64,000 bases of DNA, from contig JAFEFS010000096.1 of assembly GCA_018240465.1 (NCBI GenBank), forward strand, positions 1 to 64,000, in the 5' to 3' direction. Below, piece by piece: positions 26,221 through 35,469 of the stretch. The position numbers were made by a program, and so were the translations under genes. A model generated the notes under the pieces. It saw only the letters and a list, made by a program, of their open reading frames with translations. It ran no database searches and was not told where the DNA came from. Every line of letters begins with the position of its first letter. The first letter of the stretch is position 1. This DNA comes from Pseudomonadota bacterium. Lineage in GTDB: Bacteria > Pseudomonadota > Gammaproteobacteria > Xanthomonadales > Rhodanobacteraceae.

Positions 26221-27824
26221 GCGTGTGGTCCTTCGCTGGGCGGGGCAGCCAGCGCGGCAGTGCGCCCCTGGAAATCGGATGATGGGTCGCTGACGACCGT
26301 GCGCAATGGCACGCCGAGCCCGCGCAGGCGCTCGCCCAGATCGGTGGGGAGTGCGTCGCGGAAAAGCACCTCTCGGCGTGCGCCCAGGCGCAGCAGTTCG
26401 ACCACGTTGGCGTGCACCGCCGCGGGGTCCGGTGCGGCGACGCAGCGCCGCGCCGCGGCGCCGGGTTCCATCCACGGCCACAGCAGGTGGCGTTCGCGCT
26501 CCCAGTGCCACGCGTCGGCCAGATGACCACCGGCACGATCGATCTGCGTGGTGGGCAGGCCGACCAGCAGCAGGTTGCGTTCGGTTGGCGTCAACAGCCA
26601 GGGATCGTGCAGCACCACCTCGCGGATACGGCCGGGAAGTGCCTGGACCAGAGCCGGGACGTAGCCGGCGGCGGCGCCGCAGGCCTCCAGCACGATGGGC
26701 AGACCGGCATCGTCGCCAAGGATCACGCCCAACAGCGCCTGCTGCATGGTGTCGCAAGTCAGGCTGGCGTCGATCTCGCTGGAGGCGCCGTGGCCGGGTA
26801 GGTCCGGCAACAACCAGGCGTCGGTGCTGGTATCGATGGCATGCGGCGTCGGCGCGCTGGCGCCGGGCGCGTGCAGCCGCACGCGCAGCGTCCCGCGGCC
26901 CGGATGGCGCCAACAGGCCACGTCGCCGGCTGGCGTGTTCGCGATGTGCCGGCTCCAGCCCATCGCGGGCGTGACGGGCTCAACCAGCCGGCAAGCGGGT
27001 TCGTCGGCCAGCGCCTGCGCCAGCCACGCATCCATCCTGGTGTGCATGTCGGCCAGGCTGCCGGGCTCGTCCACCACGGCCACGTGGGAGGGCAGGTCGG
27101 TGAGGCGTGGCAGGTGGGCACGCAAGGGGTCGACATGGCGATAGACCAGCCACGCCCGCACCTGCAGTTCGCGTACCCAATGGTGGTCGTTGTGGCGGAA
27201 CGCCGCGGCATAGCCGACCCGGTAGGTGTCGCCCACGTCGAGGACATCCATCACCGCGTCGTGGGTACTCTGGGTGGTGTGCGGCGCAATCCGCATGGCC
27301 GCCTCGGCACGGCCGTCGTACCAGGGGAAGAAATACTTCTGCTCGCGCATACGGGCCCACAGCCAGCACAGGTGCGAGCCATCCCACTGCGGCACGAACG
27401 GCGGCAGGTAGCGCTCGCCATACAGCGCGCTTTCCGCCGGGGTGAAGGCGGCATAGCCGTCCACCACCAGCGCGCCGACCCGCGTGGGGTGCGCCCACGC
27501 CAGCCAGGTGGCCACCAGGCCGCCGGTGTGCATGCCGAAGACGGCGAAGCGCTCCAGCCCGATGGCGTCGGCCCAGGCCAGCATCGCTTGGCCGAATTCG
27601 GCAATCGTCTGCGGCTGGCCCGGCAGGGGCTCGGAATGGCCGAAGCCGGGAAGATCGGGGGCCAGCACCAAGTAGCGGTCGGCGTAACGTTCCATCATCG
27701 CCTGCCACATGCGCGAGTTTTGCGGCGACTGGTGGATCAGCAGCAACGCCGGTCCGTGGCCGCAACTGCGGTAGTGCACCTGGCGCCCGTGGACGGTGAC
27801 GAAGTGGCGTCGAATGCCGTTCAT
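26217..27824 (-). CDS. Tandem alpha/beta hydrolase with unusual nucleophile positions
   Basis: 535 residues, about twice the usual length. Residues 1-280 are a complete alpha/beta hydrolase: oxyanion loop LLLIHQSPQNSRMW, DLPGFGHSEPLPG and the nucleophile elbow FGMHTGG. In a normal GxSxG elbow the central residue is Ser; here it is His99. A second hydrolase-like domain begins near 290 (LLPDLPGHGASSEID) and has ACGAAAG at its elbow, placing Cys382 at the nucleophile position. The two halves may cooperate or one may be structural. The ATGA overlap with the reductase upstream indicates co-translation. Confidence 0.75.
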   Translation of the reverse strand: MNGIRRHFVTVHGRQVHYRSCGHGPALLLIHQSPQNSRMWQAMMERYADRYLVLAPDLPGFGHSEPLPGQPQTIAEFGQAMLAWADAIGLERFAVFGMHTGGLVATWLAWAHPTRVGALVVDGYAAFTPAESALYGERYLPPFVPQWDGSHLCWLWARMREQKYFFPWYDGRAEAAMRIAPHTTQSTHDAVMDVLDVGDTYRVGYAAAFRHNDHHWVRELQVRAWLVYRHVDPLRAHLPRLTDLPSHVAVVDEPGSLADMHTRMDAWLAQALADEPACRLVEPVTPAMGWSRHIANTPAGDVACWRHPGRGTLRVRLHAPGASAPTPHAIDTSTDAWLLPDLPGHGASSEIDASLTCDTMQQALLGVILGDDAGLPIVLEACGAAAGYVPALVQALPGRIREVVLHDPWLLTPTERNLLLVGLPTTQIDRAGGHLADAWHWERERHLLWPWMEPGAAARRCVAAPDPAAVHANVVELLRLGARREVLFRDALPTDLGERLRGLGVPLRTVVSDPSSDFQGRTAALAAPPSEGPHA

Positions 27825-28837
27825 GCCTGGACTCCCATGCTTGCCAGTACCTTGCCGACGTGCTCGCCCCGGAGCAGGTCGATGAACGCGGCCGGTGCGC
27901 CGCACAGGCCCTGGGCAACCTGCTCGTGATAACGCAGCGTGCCCGCTTGCACCATGGACTGCAGCTCGCGGCGGGATTGCGCCAGGTCCGCCAGGTGGTC
28001 ATGGACCACCAGGCCCTCCAAACGGGCCCGGGCCGCAATCACCGGCCCCAGGTTCGGCCCCGGTGGGCGTTCGGCCCGGTTGTACTGGTCGATCAGGCCG
28101 CACAACACCACCCGGGCACGCTGCCGCAGCACGCCCAGCGTGGCCTCCAGCACCATGCCGCCGACGTTGTCGAAGTAGCCGTCGATGCCGTCCGGACAGG
28201 CCTCGTGCAGATCCCGCGCGAAGTGCTCGCTGCGATGGCTGATGCAGGCGTCGAAGCCGTAGTCGCGCGTGACGATCTCGCACTTGCGGGCCTGGCTGCT
28301 GATGCCCACCACGTGGCAGCCGGCGGCCTTGCAGAGCTGGCCCGCCACGCTGCCAACCACGCCCGCGGCCGAGGAGATCACGATAGTCTGGCCCGACTTT
28401 GGTTCGAGGATCTTGCGCACGCCAATCCACGCCGCGAGTCCGGGCATGCCGAGCACACCCAGTGCCAGTGTGGGTGATACCGGACCAGCATTCACCACGC
28501 TTGCCTGGTCGGCACCGACGGCGGCGTACTCGGCCCAACCGGTGGTGGTGACCACCAGCGTGCCGGGGCGGAAGCGTCCGCTGCGGTCGGCCACCACCTC
28601 GCCGATGCCGTAGCCGGGAATCACGTCGCCAGGTGTCGGGCAGGCTGCGGCGTAGCGCCCGCCCAGCTGCGCGCGCAGGAAGGGATCCAGCGACAGCCAG
28701 CGCGTGCGCACCAGCACTTGCCCCTCGCTGGCCACGGGGATAACCCGGCGACACAGCTCGAAGTCATCCACCTGCGGCATGCCCTGGGGCAGGCGGCGCA
28801 GGCAGATGGCCTGCATGGTCGGATGCGCTGCGGTCAT
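27821..28837 (-). CDS. NADP-dependent alkenal/alkenone reductase (zinc-free MDR)
   Basis: 338 residues of the medium-chain dehydrogenase/reductase fold without zinc ligands. Signatures are LSLDPFLRAQLGGRYA, PGDVIPGYGIGEVV, LGVLGMPGLAAWIGVRKI, VISSAAGVVGSVAGQLCKAAG (Rossmann glycine motif) and GYFDNVGGMVLEATL with LCGLIDQYN. These belong to the prostaglandin reductase/YfmJ group, which reduces C=C bonds conjugated to a carbonyl with NADPH. Its gene lies 4 bases after the acyl-CoA dehydrogenase and overlaps the alpha/beta hydrolase, so it probably acts on an unsaturated ketone or aldehyde from the same substrate. Confidence 0.85.
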   Translation of the reverse strand: MTAAHPTMQAICLRRLPQGMPQVDDFELCRRVIPVASEGQVLVRTRWLSLDPFLRAQLGGRYAAACPTPGDVIPGYGIGEVVADRSGRFRPGTLVVTTTGWAEYAAVGADQASVVNAGPVSPTLALGVLGMPGLAAWIGVRKILEPKSGQTIVISSAAGVVGSVAGQLCKAAGCHVVGISSQARKCEIVTRDYGFDACISHRSEHFARDLHEACPDGIDGYFDNVGGMVLEATLGVLRQRARVVLCGLIDQYNRAERPPGPNLGPVIAARARLEGLVVHDHLADLAQSRRELQSMVQAGTLRYHEQVAQGLCGAPAAFIDLLRGEHVGKVLASMGVQA

Positions 28838-28841
28838 GAAA

Positions 28842-30005
28842 TCAGAACGCGTTGATGCCGGTCAGCTCGCGTCCGATGACGAGTTGATGCACGGTTTCCG
28901 TGCCCTCGTAGGTAATCACCGATTCCAGGTTCAGCGCATGGCGAATGGCCGCGTGCTCGGTGGTGATGCCGGCGCCGCCGAGCAAGTCGCGGCATTGCCG
29001 CGCGATGTCGATGGCCAGGCGGCAGTTGTTCCACTTGGCGAGCGAGACTTGCTGCGGCTGCATCGCGCCGGCGTCCTTGAGCCGGCCCAACTGCAACACC
29101 AGCAACTGGCCGGTGGTGATTCGCCGCGCCATGTCGGCCAGCTTGATCTGGGCACTCTGGGTGGCGGCTAGCGGGCGGCCGAACAGGATGCGCTCCTTGG
29201 CATAGGCCAGCACTTCCTCCAGGCAGGCGGTGGCGGCACCAAGCGGACCCCAGGTGATGCCGTAGCGGGCCTGGGTGAGGCAGCCCAGCGGCCCCTTCAG
29301 ACCGACCACGTTGGGCAGGTGGTTGGCATCGGGCACGCGCACGCCGTCGAAGAACAACGCGCCGGTGGAGGACGCGCGCAGGCTCATCTTGTGCTTGATT
29401 TCCTGCACGCCGAAGCCGGCCATGCCCTTTTCCAGCACGAAGCCCTGGATGCCGTCGTCGGTATGTGCCCAGACGATGGCAATGTCGGCCACCGGCGCAT
29501 TGGTGATCCACATCTTGGAGCCGTCGATGATCCAGTCGCCGCCGTCGCGGCGGGCGCGGGTCTTCATCGAAGCCGGATCCGAGCCGCCATGGGCCTCGGT
29601 GAGGCCAAAGCAGCCGATCACCTTGCCCGCCGCCATGTCCGGCAACCAGCGCAGGCGCTGCGCTTCGGAACCGTAGGCGTAGATCGGGTACATGCACAGC
29701 GAACTCTGCACCGAGACGAAGCTGCGCAGGCCCGAGTCGCCGCGCTCGAGCTCCTGGCAGATCAGGCCGTAGCTCACGCTGCCCAGGCTTGCGCCGCCGT
29801 ACTGCTCGGGCAGGGAAGCGCCAAGCAGACCCAACGCGGCGATTTCCGGGATCAGCTCGGACGGAAAGCGGGCCTGGTCGAAGCAGTCGCCGATGATGGG
29901 TAGTACGCGCTCGTTGGTGAAGCGGGCGACGGATTCCTGCACGGCCTGCTCTTCTTCGGACAGCAGACTGCGGACATCAAACAAATCGTGAGGGGAAAGG
30001 CTCAT
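28842..30005 (-). CDS. Acyl-CoA dehydrogenase, glutaryl-CoA dehydrogenase type
   Basis: 387 residues. The order FVSVQSSLCMYPIYAYGSE, GCFGLTEAHGGSDPASM, WITNAPVADIAIVWA, RILFGRPLAATQSAQIKLA and the C-terminal YEGTETVHQLVIGRELTGIN follows glutaryl-CoA dehydrogenase closely. Glu367 (YEGT) is the catalytic base. The family oxidises and decarboxylates glutaryl-CoA to crotonyl-CoA and passes electrons to ETF. A decarboxylating substrate of this size fits the SUGCT-type CoA-transferase encoded at 12808-14058. ETF:ubiquinone oxidoreductase is encoded at 51789; etfAB are not in the window. Confidence 0.85.
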   Translation of the reverse strand: MSLSPHDLFDVRSLLSEEEQAVQESVARFTNERVLPIIGDCFDQARFPSELIPEIAALGLLGASLPEQYGGASLGSVSYGLICQELERGDSGLRSFVSVQSSLCMYPIYAYGSEAQRLRWLPDMAAGKVIGCFGLTEAHGGSDPASMKTRARRDGGDWIIDGSKMWITNAPVADIAIVWAHTDDGIQGFVLEKGMAGFGVQEIKHKMSLRASSTGALFFDGVRVPDANHLPNVVGLKGPLGCLTQARYGITWGPLGAATACLEEVLAYAKERILFGRPLAATQSAQIKLADMARRITTGQLLVLQLGRLKDAGAMQPQQVSLAKWNNCRLAIDIARQCRDLLGGAGITTEHAAIRHALNLESVITYEGTETVHQLVIGRELTGINAF

Positions 30006-30036
30006 CCGGATTCACTCGGCGTAATGACGAGGCAGC

Positions 30037-31461
30037 TCAGGCAGCCAGAATTTCCCTGGCGGCGCGCTCGCCGGAAGTGACGGCGGCTTCCATGCCCGGG
30101 GCATCGAGGGCCGTCTGTTCGCCTGCGAAATGGATGCGCTGGAAGGCACGGGTGTTCCACTCCCGTGTCTGGGCGAAGTGGCCGGCCGCGATTTCCGCGT
30201 AGGCGCCACCGGCCAGCGGGTCGGAACCCCAACTGCGGGTTTCCAGCGGCTTGAGCGCACCCTTGCAGGATGGACGGATGCGTTCGATCTCAGCGATGAC
30301 GGCCGTCATGCGGGCATCGCGCTCGAGCCTGTCGGCCTTGAGCGCGGTGGCGCCGTTCATCCAGACGATAAGGCGCTGCACCTGCTTGTTCTGGTCGACG
30401 ATGGGCAGCACCTGGCCCAGCAGACCAGCGCTCCACAGCATCAAAGGTAGGCCATCGGACTCCCAGAACTTGCGGGTCGGTCGCAGGTGCACGGTGGTGA
30501 CCGGGTTCATCCCTCGTGCCGACCACACCGCGGTTTGCGCTTTGGGTGGTGCCGGGTCGAACTTGATCCGATTGAGCGGGCTGGTTGGTATCGCCAAGAC
30601 CAATTGCTGGGCCGTGAAACGGCGGCCGTCGGCGCAATGCACCGTCACGCCGTGGCTCGTGCCCTCCACCGCGGTGACCACGGCGTTGAGCAACGGCGGC
30701 GTGGCCAGCGAGGCGGCCATGGCCACCGGCAGGGCCTGGCTGCCGCCTTCGACGAATCCGAACTTGTGCTCGCCGAATCGAATGCTGGCGTCGCGACGCA
30801 GGACGTCGAGCGCACTGACCGTGTCGATGGAGGAATAGCCGGCGCCGACGTCCATCCAGTCGATGGCCTGTTTTGACCAGCCCTGTTTGGCCAGATGCTG
30901 CGCCAGCGGTACATCCAGAGACAGCATCGCGGGGTCTTTCCAACTGTCGGCAGAGGGCAGCGCGATGCCCTTCATGGCAACTTGCATGAGCATCGGCGGC
31001 GGCAGCGCATGCTCGCGGCCCTCGAGCACGTCGTACGGGCTGCTGGCCCACTCTTTCGCGGGGATGATGTGGTCGCCGAACACCATGCCGAAGTTGTGGA
31101 AATCGATGTCCAAGTCCGGTGGCACGATGTTCACACCGACGGCCTTGGCATGGGCGCGCAGATGCGTGTAGCCGGCGCCAACCTGCACGCCGCCGACCTC
31201 GAAGCGGATGCCGTCGCGCGTCACCGTCTGCAACCTGCCACCGATGCGGCCGGAGGCTTCCAGTACCTGCACCCTCGCACCGGATGCCTCCAGCGTACGT
31301 GCCGCGGCCAGGCCAGCAAGGCCAGCTCCGACCACGATCACGTCCAGGGACGAAGGCTTCTTCCCGTCGCGCTGCTGCGATTGCGGGAAAGCATTGCCTG
31401 AACCCATCAAACCGATGGCCATGCCACCGACAAGCTCCTTGAGCACATCACGTCTTTGCAT
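30037..31461 (-). CDS. Tat-exported flavin amine oxidase
   Basis: 474 residues from a Met preceded by AAGGAAACGGAC. The N-terminus MQRRDVLKELVGGMAIGLMG is a twin-arginine signal. The FAD fold follows (DVIVVGAGLAGLAAARTLEA, near 40-58, then GRIGGRLQTV), and the C-terminus has the flavin-binding RIHFAGEQTALDAPGMEAAV. This is the monoamine-oxidase/polyamine-oxidase superfamily, acting in the periplasm. The superfamily oxidises amines but also C-C bonds of carotenoids and other lipophiles, so the substrate is open. It lies between the TonB receptor and the acyl-CoA dehydrogenase, suggesting an early periplasmic step. Confidence 0.83.
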   Translation of the reverse strand: MQRRDVLKELVGGMAIGLMGSGNAFPQSQQRDGKKPSSLDVIVVGAGLAGLAAARTLEASGARVQVLEASGRIGGRLQTVTRDGIRFEVGGVQVGAGYTHLRAHAKAVGVNIVPPDLDIDFHNFGMVFGDHIIPAKEWASSPYDVLEGREHALPPPMLMQVAMKGIALPSADSWKDPAMLSLDVPLAQHLAKQGWSKQAIDWMDVGAGYSSIDTVSALDVLRRDASIRFGEHKFGFVEGGSQALPVAMAASLATPPLLNAVVTAVEGTSHGVTVHCADGRRFTAQQLVLAIPTSPLNRIKFDPAPPKAQTAVWSARGMNPVTTVHLRPTRKFWESDGLPLMLWSAGLLGQVLPIVDQNKQVQRLIVWMNGATALKADRLERDARMTAVIAEIERIRPSCKGALKPLETRSWGSDPLAGGAYAEIAAGHFAQTREWNTRAFQRIHFAGEQTALDAPGMEAAVTSGERAAREILAA

Positions 31462-31610
31462 GTCCGTTTCCTTTGAAGTTGTTGCATGTTGGCGGCAGTC
31501 TCTCCCCCCACTCCGGCATCGACAGCAATGACATCGCGGCAACGGGCGTTCCTGCATTACAACCGGCCTGCGGCTTGCCGCGGGCCGGCTGTCGTGCATC
31601 GAGCGAGGGT

Positions 31611-34112
31611 TCAGAACTTGAAGTGCACTTCCACGCCGTACATGCGTGGCAGCGAGGGTGAGATCGCGTAGTCGCGCAGGAAGGTGAACGCGTACCCGGT
31701 GGTCGGCGGAATCGCCGGTACGGCCACCATCTTCGTGGGATCGATGTAACCGAGGACCCCGGATGGTGCGTGGTTGTTGAACAGGTTGGTCACGTACGCG
31801 CTGATCTGGATCCGGTCGTTGGGGCGCAGGTCGAAGTGGAGGTTGCTGCGCGCCGACGACGGGATGATCGCGTTGTTGTCTACGCCCGAGTACTCCAAGC
31901 CGTGATAGGTCAGGTCATAGTTGGCGTCGTAGCTCCAGCCGTTGGCGAAGTGCCCGGTATAGGTCAGGCCCAGGCTGGCAAGCTGCTTGGGCGCCAGCGG
32001 CAGGCGTTTGCCGCTGGCGTTGGCGCAGGACATGGCGACCGTCGGCGCGGGTACCGGGCAGGTGAGGTCGGCGTAACCCTGGTCCGGATAGTTCACGACC
32101 TTCGCGTCGGTGTACGAGTAGGTGAAGCGCGCTTGCCAATTCTCGGCGAACAGCCAGTCGCTCTCCAGCTCGAGGCCATTGATGCGCGACCTGCCGATGT
32201 TGGCGATGTAGCTGGTGGCGAAGAACGATCCGTCCATCTGCTGAGCCGGGGTTCCTTGGGTGAGCTGCTGGCCGGTCCAGTTGATGCGGTACACGTCGGC
32301 GTTCAAGCGCAGACGATGATCGAGCAGTTCGCTCTTGACGCCGAATTCGTAGCTCCAGACGGTGCTCTGGTCGTACGTGCCGAGACCCCGCGATGCCAGG
32401 TCGGCGCGCGCTGCTGGCGTCAGCGAGGCGCGGTACGCATCCAGGTTGAAGCCGCCCGGCTTGGTGCCCTTGGACGCCAGCGCGTAGAGGTTGATGTTGT
32501 CGTTGAGGTGGTAGGTCAACGTGGCGCGCGGCGTGAAGTTACTGTTCGTCTTGCTCAGCGAATAGGGCAACGTATAGGTAGTGGTGCCGAGGATCTGGGT
32601 GTCGACGCCAGACTGGTTCAGCTCGTCGCGGGCGAACCGCGCTTCCAGCGCGGCTGTCCAGTGCGGATCGATGTCCCACTTCACCATGCCGTACACGGCA
32701 TTGGCGATGGTGCTACCGCGCGGATTGGTGGGGGCTACCGCTACCGCCGTGGCTTTTGGCGGGTAGTACCCTGCGAGGCTACCGTTGTAGCCGGGTTGCG
32801 GATTCTGCCGGTAGTAGTACAGGCCAACCATACCGGACAATGGTTTGGACTGATCCGAGGCGAGCCGGATGTTTTCGGAATAGTCCACCGATCTGGTTTC
32901 GGTGATGCTCTCGAATGCCCCGCCGAAGCCGCGAATCGCGCTGTAGTCCTGGTCGATGCCGTTGTAGCTCTTGCCGGTGTTGTAGGCGGTAGTGGCCGAC
33001 AACTCCCAGTTGTTGCTGAAGTAGTAATTGGCGCGCACGTAGCTGCGCATGTAGTTGTAGCGGGTGCCGGAAAAGTAACCGGCTTCACGGAACAGGTCGG
33101 TGTTCATGCCGTACGACGTGGGTGCGGAGAACTCGCCGCAGTGCGCCCCCAGCCGACGGCTGTCGAGGATCGGGATGGAGTAGTACAGCAGTTTGCCGGA
33201 GTATTGCGGCATGTAGCAGTTGAGGCTGTTGCTCGATCCAAGCCGTGCGATCGGCCACATCTGGTCGCGGGTGCCCTGGTACATCACCCGTCCGGTGATG
33301 TCGAGGCTGGCGGTGGGTGCCCAGTACGCGGCCAGCATCAGGCTCTTGGTATCGCGTCCACCCAGGTCCTTCTCGCCGGAAACCGAGTTGTAATACATGC
33401 CGTCGTTGTGGCTGTGATGGGCGCTCAGGTCGATGCCGAAATCGCCGTTGTCCGAGCGGGCGGAGGTGAACACTCCCTCCTTGTGCTGGCCATAGTTGCC
33501 CACGCCGAGCGTGACCGTGGTGCCGGGGTGCGCTCCCGGCTGCGCGGTGATGAAGTTGACGGCACCCGAGAAAGTGCCGCGACCAAACTCGGCCGATTGC
33601 GGGCCGCGGATCACCTCGACGCGCGCGATGTTCTGCAGTCCGTATTCGGAAATGTCGCCCTGCACGAACACGCCGTCGATGAAGAACGACGCATTCGGGG
33701 CACCCAGGATGTTCGACATGCCACGGATCACCGGGCGCGACAGGTTGCGCCCGAACGGCGAGTCGAACGAGAAGCTCGGGGTGATCGCCGCGATGTCGTT
33801 GATATCGGTGAGGCCTTTCGTCTGGATCATCTGCTGGGTGATCGCCGTGATCGGCAGTGGCGTGCGCTGCAGCGTTTCGTCCACGCCGCGCGCACTGACC
33901 GTGATGGCTTGCAGGGTCTGCGTCTTTTTCGCATCTGCGTCGTTCGACGGCTCCTCTTTGACACCGGTCTTGGTGGCATTCGTTTTCGTGGCAGCGGTAG
34001 ATGTCGTCTGGCCCGCTGGTGTGGGCGTACTTTGCGCGTGCGCCACTCCGCTGGTTGCGAGCAGGGCGACGCAAACGGACATGGACAATGCGTGTGGCTT
34101 CAAGGCGAGCAT
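31611..34112 (-). CDS. TonB-dependent outer-membrane receptor 1
   Basis: 833 residues with signal peptide (MLALKPHALSMSVCVALLA, cleavage after AHAQ). A Lys/Thr-rich linker and the TonB-box-like ITVSARG come next, then the plug (PSFSFDSPFGRNLSRPVIRG, RVEVIRGPQSAEFGRGTFSG) and a beta-barrel ending in a terminal Phe (VEVHFKF). The plug reads GTFSGAVNFITAQP, the iron-independent catabolic type common in sphingomonad and xanthomonad uptake of organic compounds. It is the second gene of the leftward operon after DUF1838. It probably brings the island's substrate across the outer membrane. Confidence 0.92.
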   Translation of the reverse strand: MLALKPHALSMSVCVALLATSGVAHAQSTPTPAGQTTSTAATKTNATKTGVKEEPSNDADAKKTQTLQAITVSARGVDETLQRTPLPITAITQQMIQTKGLTDINDIAAITPSFSFDSPFGRNLSRPVIRGMSNILGAPNASFFIDGVFVQGDISEYGLQNIARVEVIRGPQSAEFGRGTFSGAVNFITAQPGAHPGTTVTLGVGNYGQHKEGVFTSARSDNGDFGIDLSAHHSHNDGMYYNSVSGEKDLGGRDTKSLMLAAYWAPTASLDITGRVMYQGTRDQMWPIARLGSSNSLNCYMPQYSGKLLYYSIPILDSRRLGAHCGEFSAPTSYGMNTDLFREAGYFSGTRYNYMRSYVRANYYFSNNWELSATTAYNTGKSYNGIDQDYSAIRGFGGAFESITETRSVDYSENIRLASDQSKPLSGMVGLYYYRQNPQPGYNGSLAGYYPPKATAVAVAPTNPRGSTIANAVYGMVKWDIDPHWTAALEARFARDELNQSGVDTQILGTTTYTLPYSLSKTNSNFTPRATLTYHLNDNINLYALASKGTKPGGFNLDAYRASLTPAARADLASRGLGTYDQSTVWSYEFGVKSELLDHRLRLNADVYRINWTGQQLTQGTPAQQMDGSFFATSYIANIGRSRINGLELESDWLFAENWQARFTYSYTDAKVVNYPDQGYADLTCPVPAPTVAMSCANASGKRLPLAPKQLASLGLTYTGHFANGWSYDANYDLTYHGLEYSGVDNNAIIPSSARSNLHFDLRPNDRIQISAYVTNLFNNHAPSGVLGYIDPTKMVAVPAIPPTTGYAFTFLRDYAISPSLPRMYGVEVHFKF

Positions 34113-34165
34113 GGGTATCCCCTCAAATGGTGTGCCCGTGACAGGCGTAATTGGCGGCTCGTTAG

Positions 34166-35053
34166 TCAGTGTTGTTCTACTGCGTGGGGTGCTGCGGTTG
34201 CCTTGTCGTGGCCGTCATGGGCCGCCGGATGCAACTTCTTGTAAAACTCCCAACTGGTTGCATTGGGCTGCACCCAGGTCTTCGGCGCGTGGACGTATTC
34301 CGGATGGTCGCGATGGATGCGCTGCCGGATGTCGTCGGGCAGTTGATCGAAGGAGGCCAGCTTCACGCCCTGCGCGATGTACAGCAGGTTGCCCGGCCGC
34401 TGCCCCAGCTCCATCCATGGCAGCCAAGGCCCGATGCGGGTCCAGCCGTATTGGGCAGGCGCGCTGGCGAGCTTCGGGTTGGCCAGATCGGCAAGCGGGG
34501 TGAAAAACTGGAAATGCTCGGAGCCGATGTACATCGGCCCCGACGATGCCAGTGGATAGGCGTCGGGCTGCAGCGGGTTGGGATAGGCGAGTGGGATGTT
34601 CATCGCCAGCATGGCTTGGCCGTCCTGCACCACCCACGGCAATTTCCAGCGCGGGCTCAGCACCTGGTTCACCGGATCGTTTTCGACCGGAACCACGGTG
34701 TCGACCTTGCCGCTCAGCGGGTTGTGCCAACTGTCGAGGATCGCGCCAGTCTTCAGGTCGCGGTAGAACGCGATCTCGCGCGTGTACAGGCGCCACGTGC
34801 CGTCGGCCTGTTTTTCCGTGCGGCAGATGTTGTAGCCCTCGAAGCCGAGCAGCGGCTCGCTCTTCTGGCCCGGCTGTTCGGCGAAGATCGTGCCCTTCCA
34901 CCACAGGATCTTTTCATCCTTCGGGTCGAGTGAGCAGCGCAGCTTGACCATGGCCTGGAGGCTGCCTTCCGGACTTCCCAGATCGGGGACGGTTGCGGAC
35001 TGTGCCGGCAACGCCATGGCGGCGGCCAGCAGGGTGACGGCGGCTCGAATCAT
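34166..35053 (-). CDS. DUF1838 family exported protein
   Basis: 295 residues with signal peptide (IRAAVTLLAAAMALPAQSA). The body has LRCSLDPKDEKILWWKGTIF, LLGFEGYNICRTEK, NPLSGKVDTVVPVENDPVN and YIGSEHFQFFTPLADL, which I recognise as the DUF1838 pattern. The function of that family is unknown. It is repeatedly found beside TonB receptors and oxidoreductases in catabolic loci. It heads the long leftward operon, with GAGGGA before the ATG, and lies downstream of two copies of the island operator. A periplasmic binding or hydrolytic role is possible but unproven. Confidence 0.75.
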   Translation of the reverse strand: MIRAAVTLLAAAMALPAQSATVPDLGSPEGSLQAMVKLRCSLDPKDEKILWWKGTIFAEQPGQKSEPLLGFEGYNICRTEKQADGTWRLYTREIAFYRDLKTGAILDSWHNPLSGKVDTVVPVENDPVNQVLSPRWKLPWVVQDGQAMLAMNIPLAYPNPLQPDAYPLASSGPMYIGSEHFQFFTPLADLANPKLASAPAQYGWTRIGPWLPWMELGQRPGNLLYIAQGVKLASFDQLPDDIRQRIHRDHPEYVHAPKTWVQPNATSWEFYKKLHPAAHDGHDKATAAPHAVEQH

Positions 35054-35296
35054 GAATTCTTCCCTCGATCAGGAAATGCGGTTCTGTGGAAGTGGTCTGT
35101 GCGGAATTGGATGAGCGTGTGACTCGGGTTGGGGTGTTTGTTGTTCGGATCCGGAGTTGGTCTGTCCATGGCTGCTGGCGTCACGGTTGTCGACTGTGTC
35201 TCGGCGTACCGGGCGTTCGCGTTCGTAACCGAGGCATTTCCAAGCATGTTGCGCTGAACGAGCCGCCCCGACACATGGTCGTTTCCGGCTTCCTTG

Positions 35297-35312
35297 AAAT
35301 GTCCGTACATTT
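35297..35312. promoter_or_regulatory. Operator site 2 (downstream of the DUF1838 operon promoter)
   Basis: AAATGTCCGTACATTT. It is 30 bases, about three helix turns, from the next copy, so two dimers could bind on the same face of the DNA. On the transcribed strand it lies just beyond the predicted start. Confidence 0.65.
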
Positions 35313-35317
35313 GCCCA

Positions 35318-35346
35318 AGTATCTATAATTGTCCGTACATTTGCAA
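35318..35346 (-). promoter_or_regulatory. Promoter of the DUF1838-TonB-amine oxidase operon
   Basis: On the minus strand: TTGCAA (35341-35346), a 17-base spacer filled by operator site 3, and GATACT (35318-35323). The same layout (TTGCAA, then ATGTnCGGACA in the spacer) recurs at 37159-37187. Confidence 0.5.
35327..35342. promoter_or_regulatory. Operator site 3 (in the promoter spacer)
   Basis: AATTGTCCGTACATTT, core TGTCCGTACA. It fills the region between the -35 and -10 elements, a position where a bound repressor would exclude RNA polymerase. Confidence 0.65.
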
Positions 35347-35469
35347 GTCAGGCGTGGCATGGCTTGCGGGTCGCTGCGGAGTGCTGTCGCGAGGCCTCGC
35401 GCGGCGCCGCCGACAGGCGTCATGCGAGCTGCGGCGTGCGCGGTGGGGTTCGATACAGGAGCGGCTTGC

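Larger units (their letters stand above)
35054..35469. other. Control region between esterase and DUF1838 operons
   Basis: A 416-base gap without a supportable gene. It contains two operator copies and a promoter at 35297-35346, described separately, and a long leader of about 250 bases before the DUF1838 ATG in which I see no clear riboswitch or attenuator. Confidence 0.5.
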
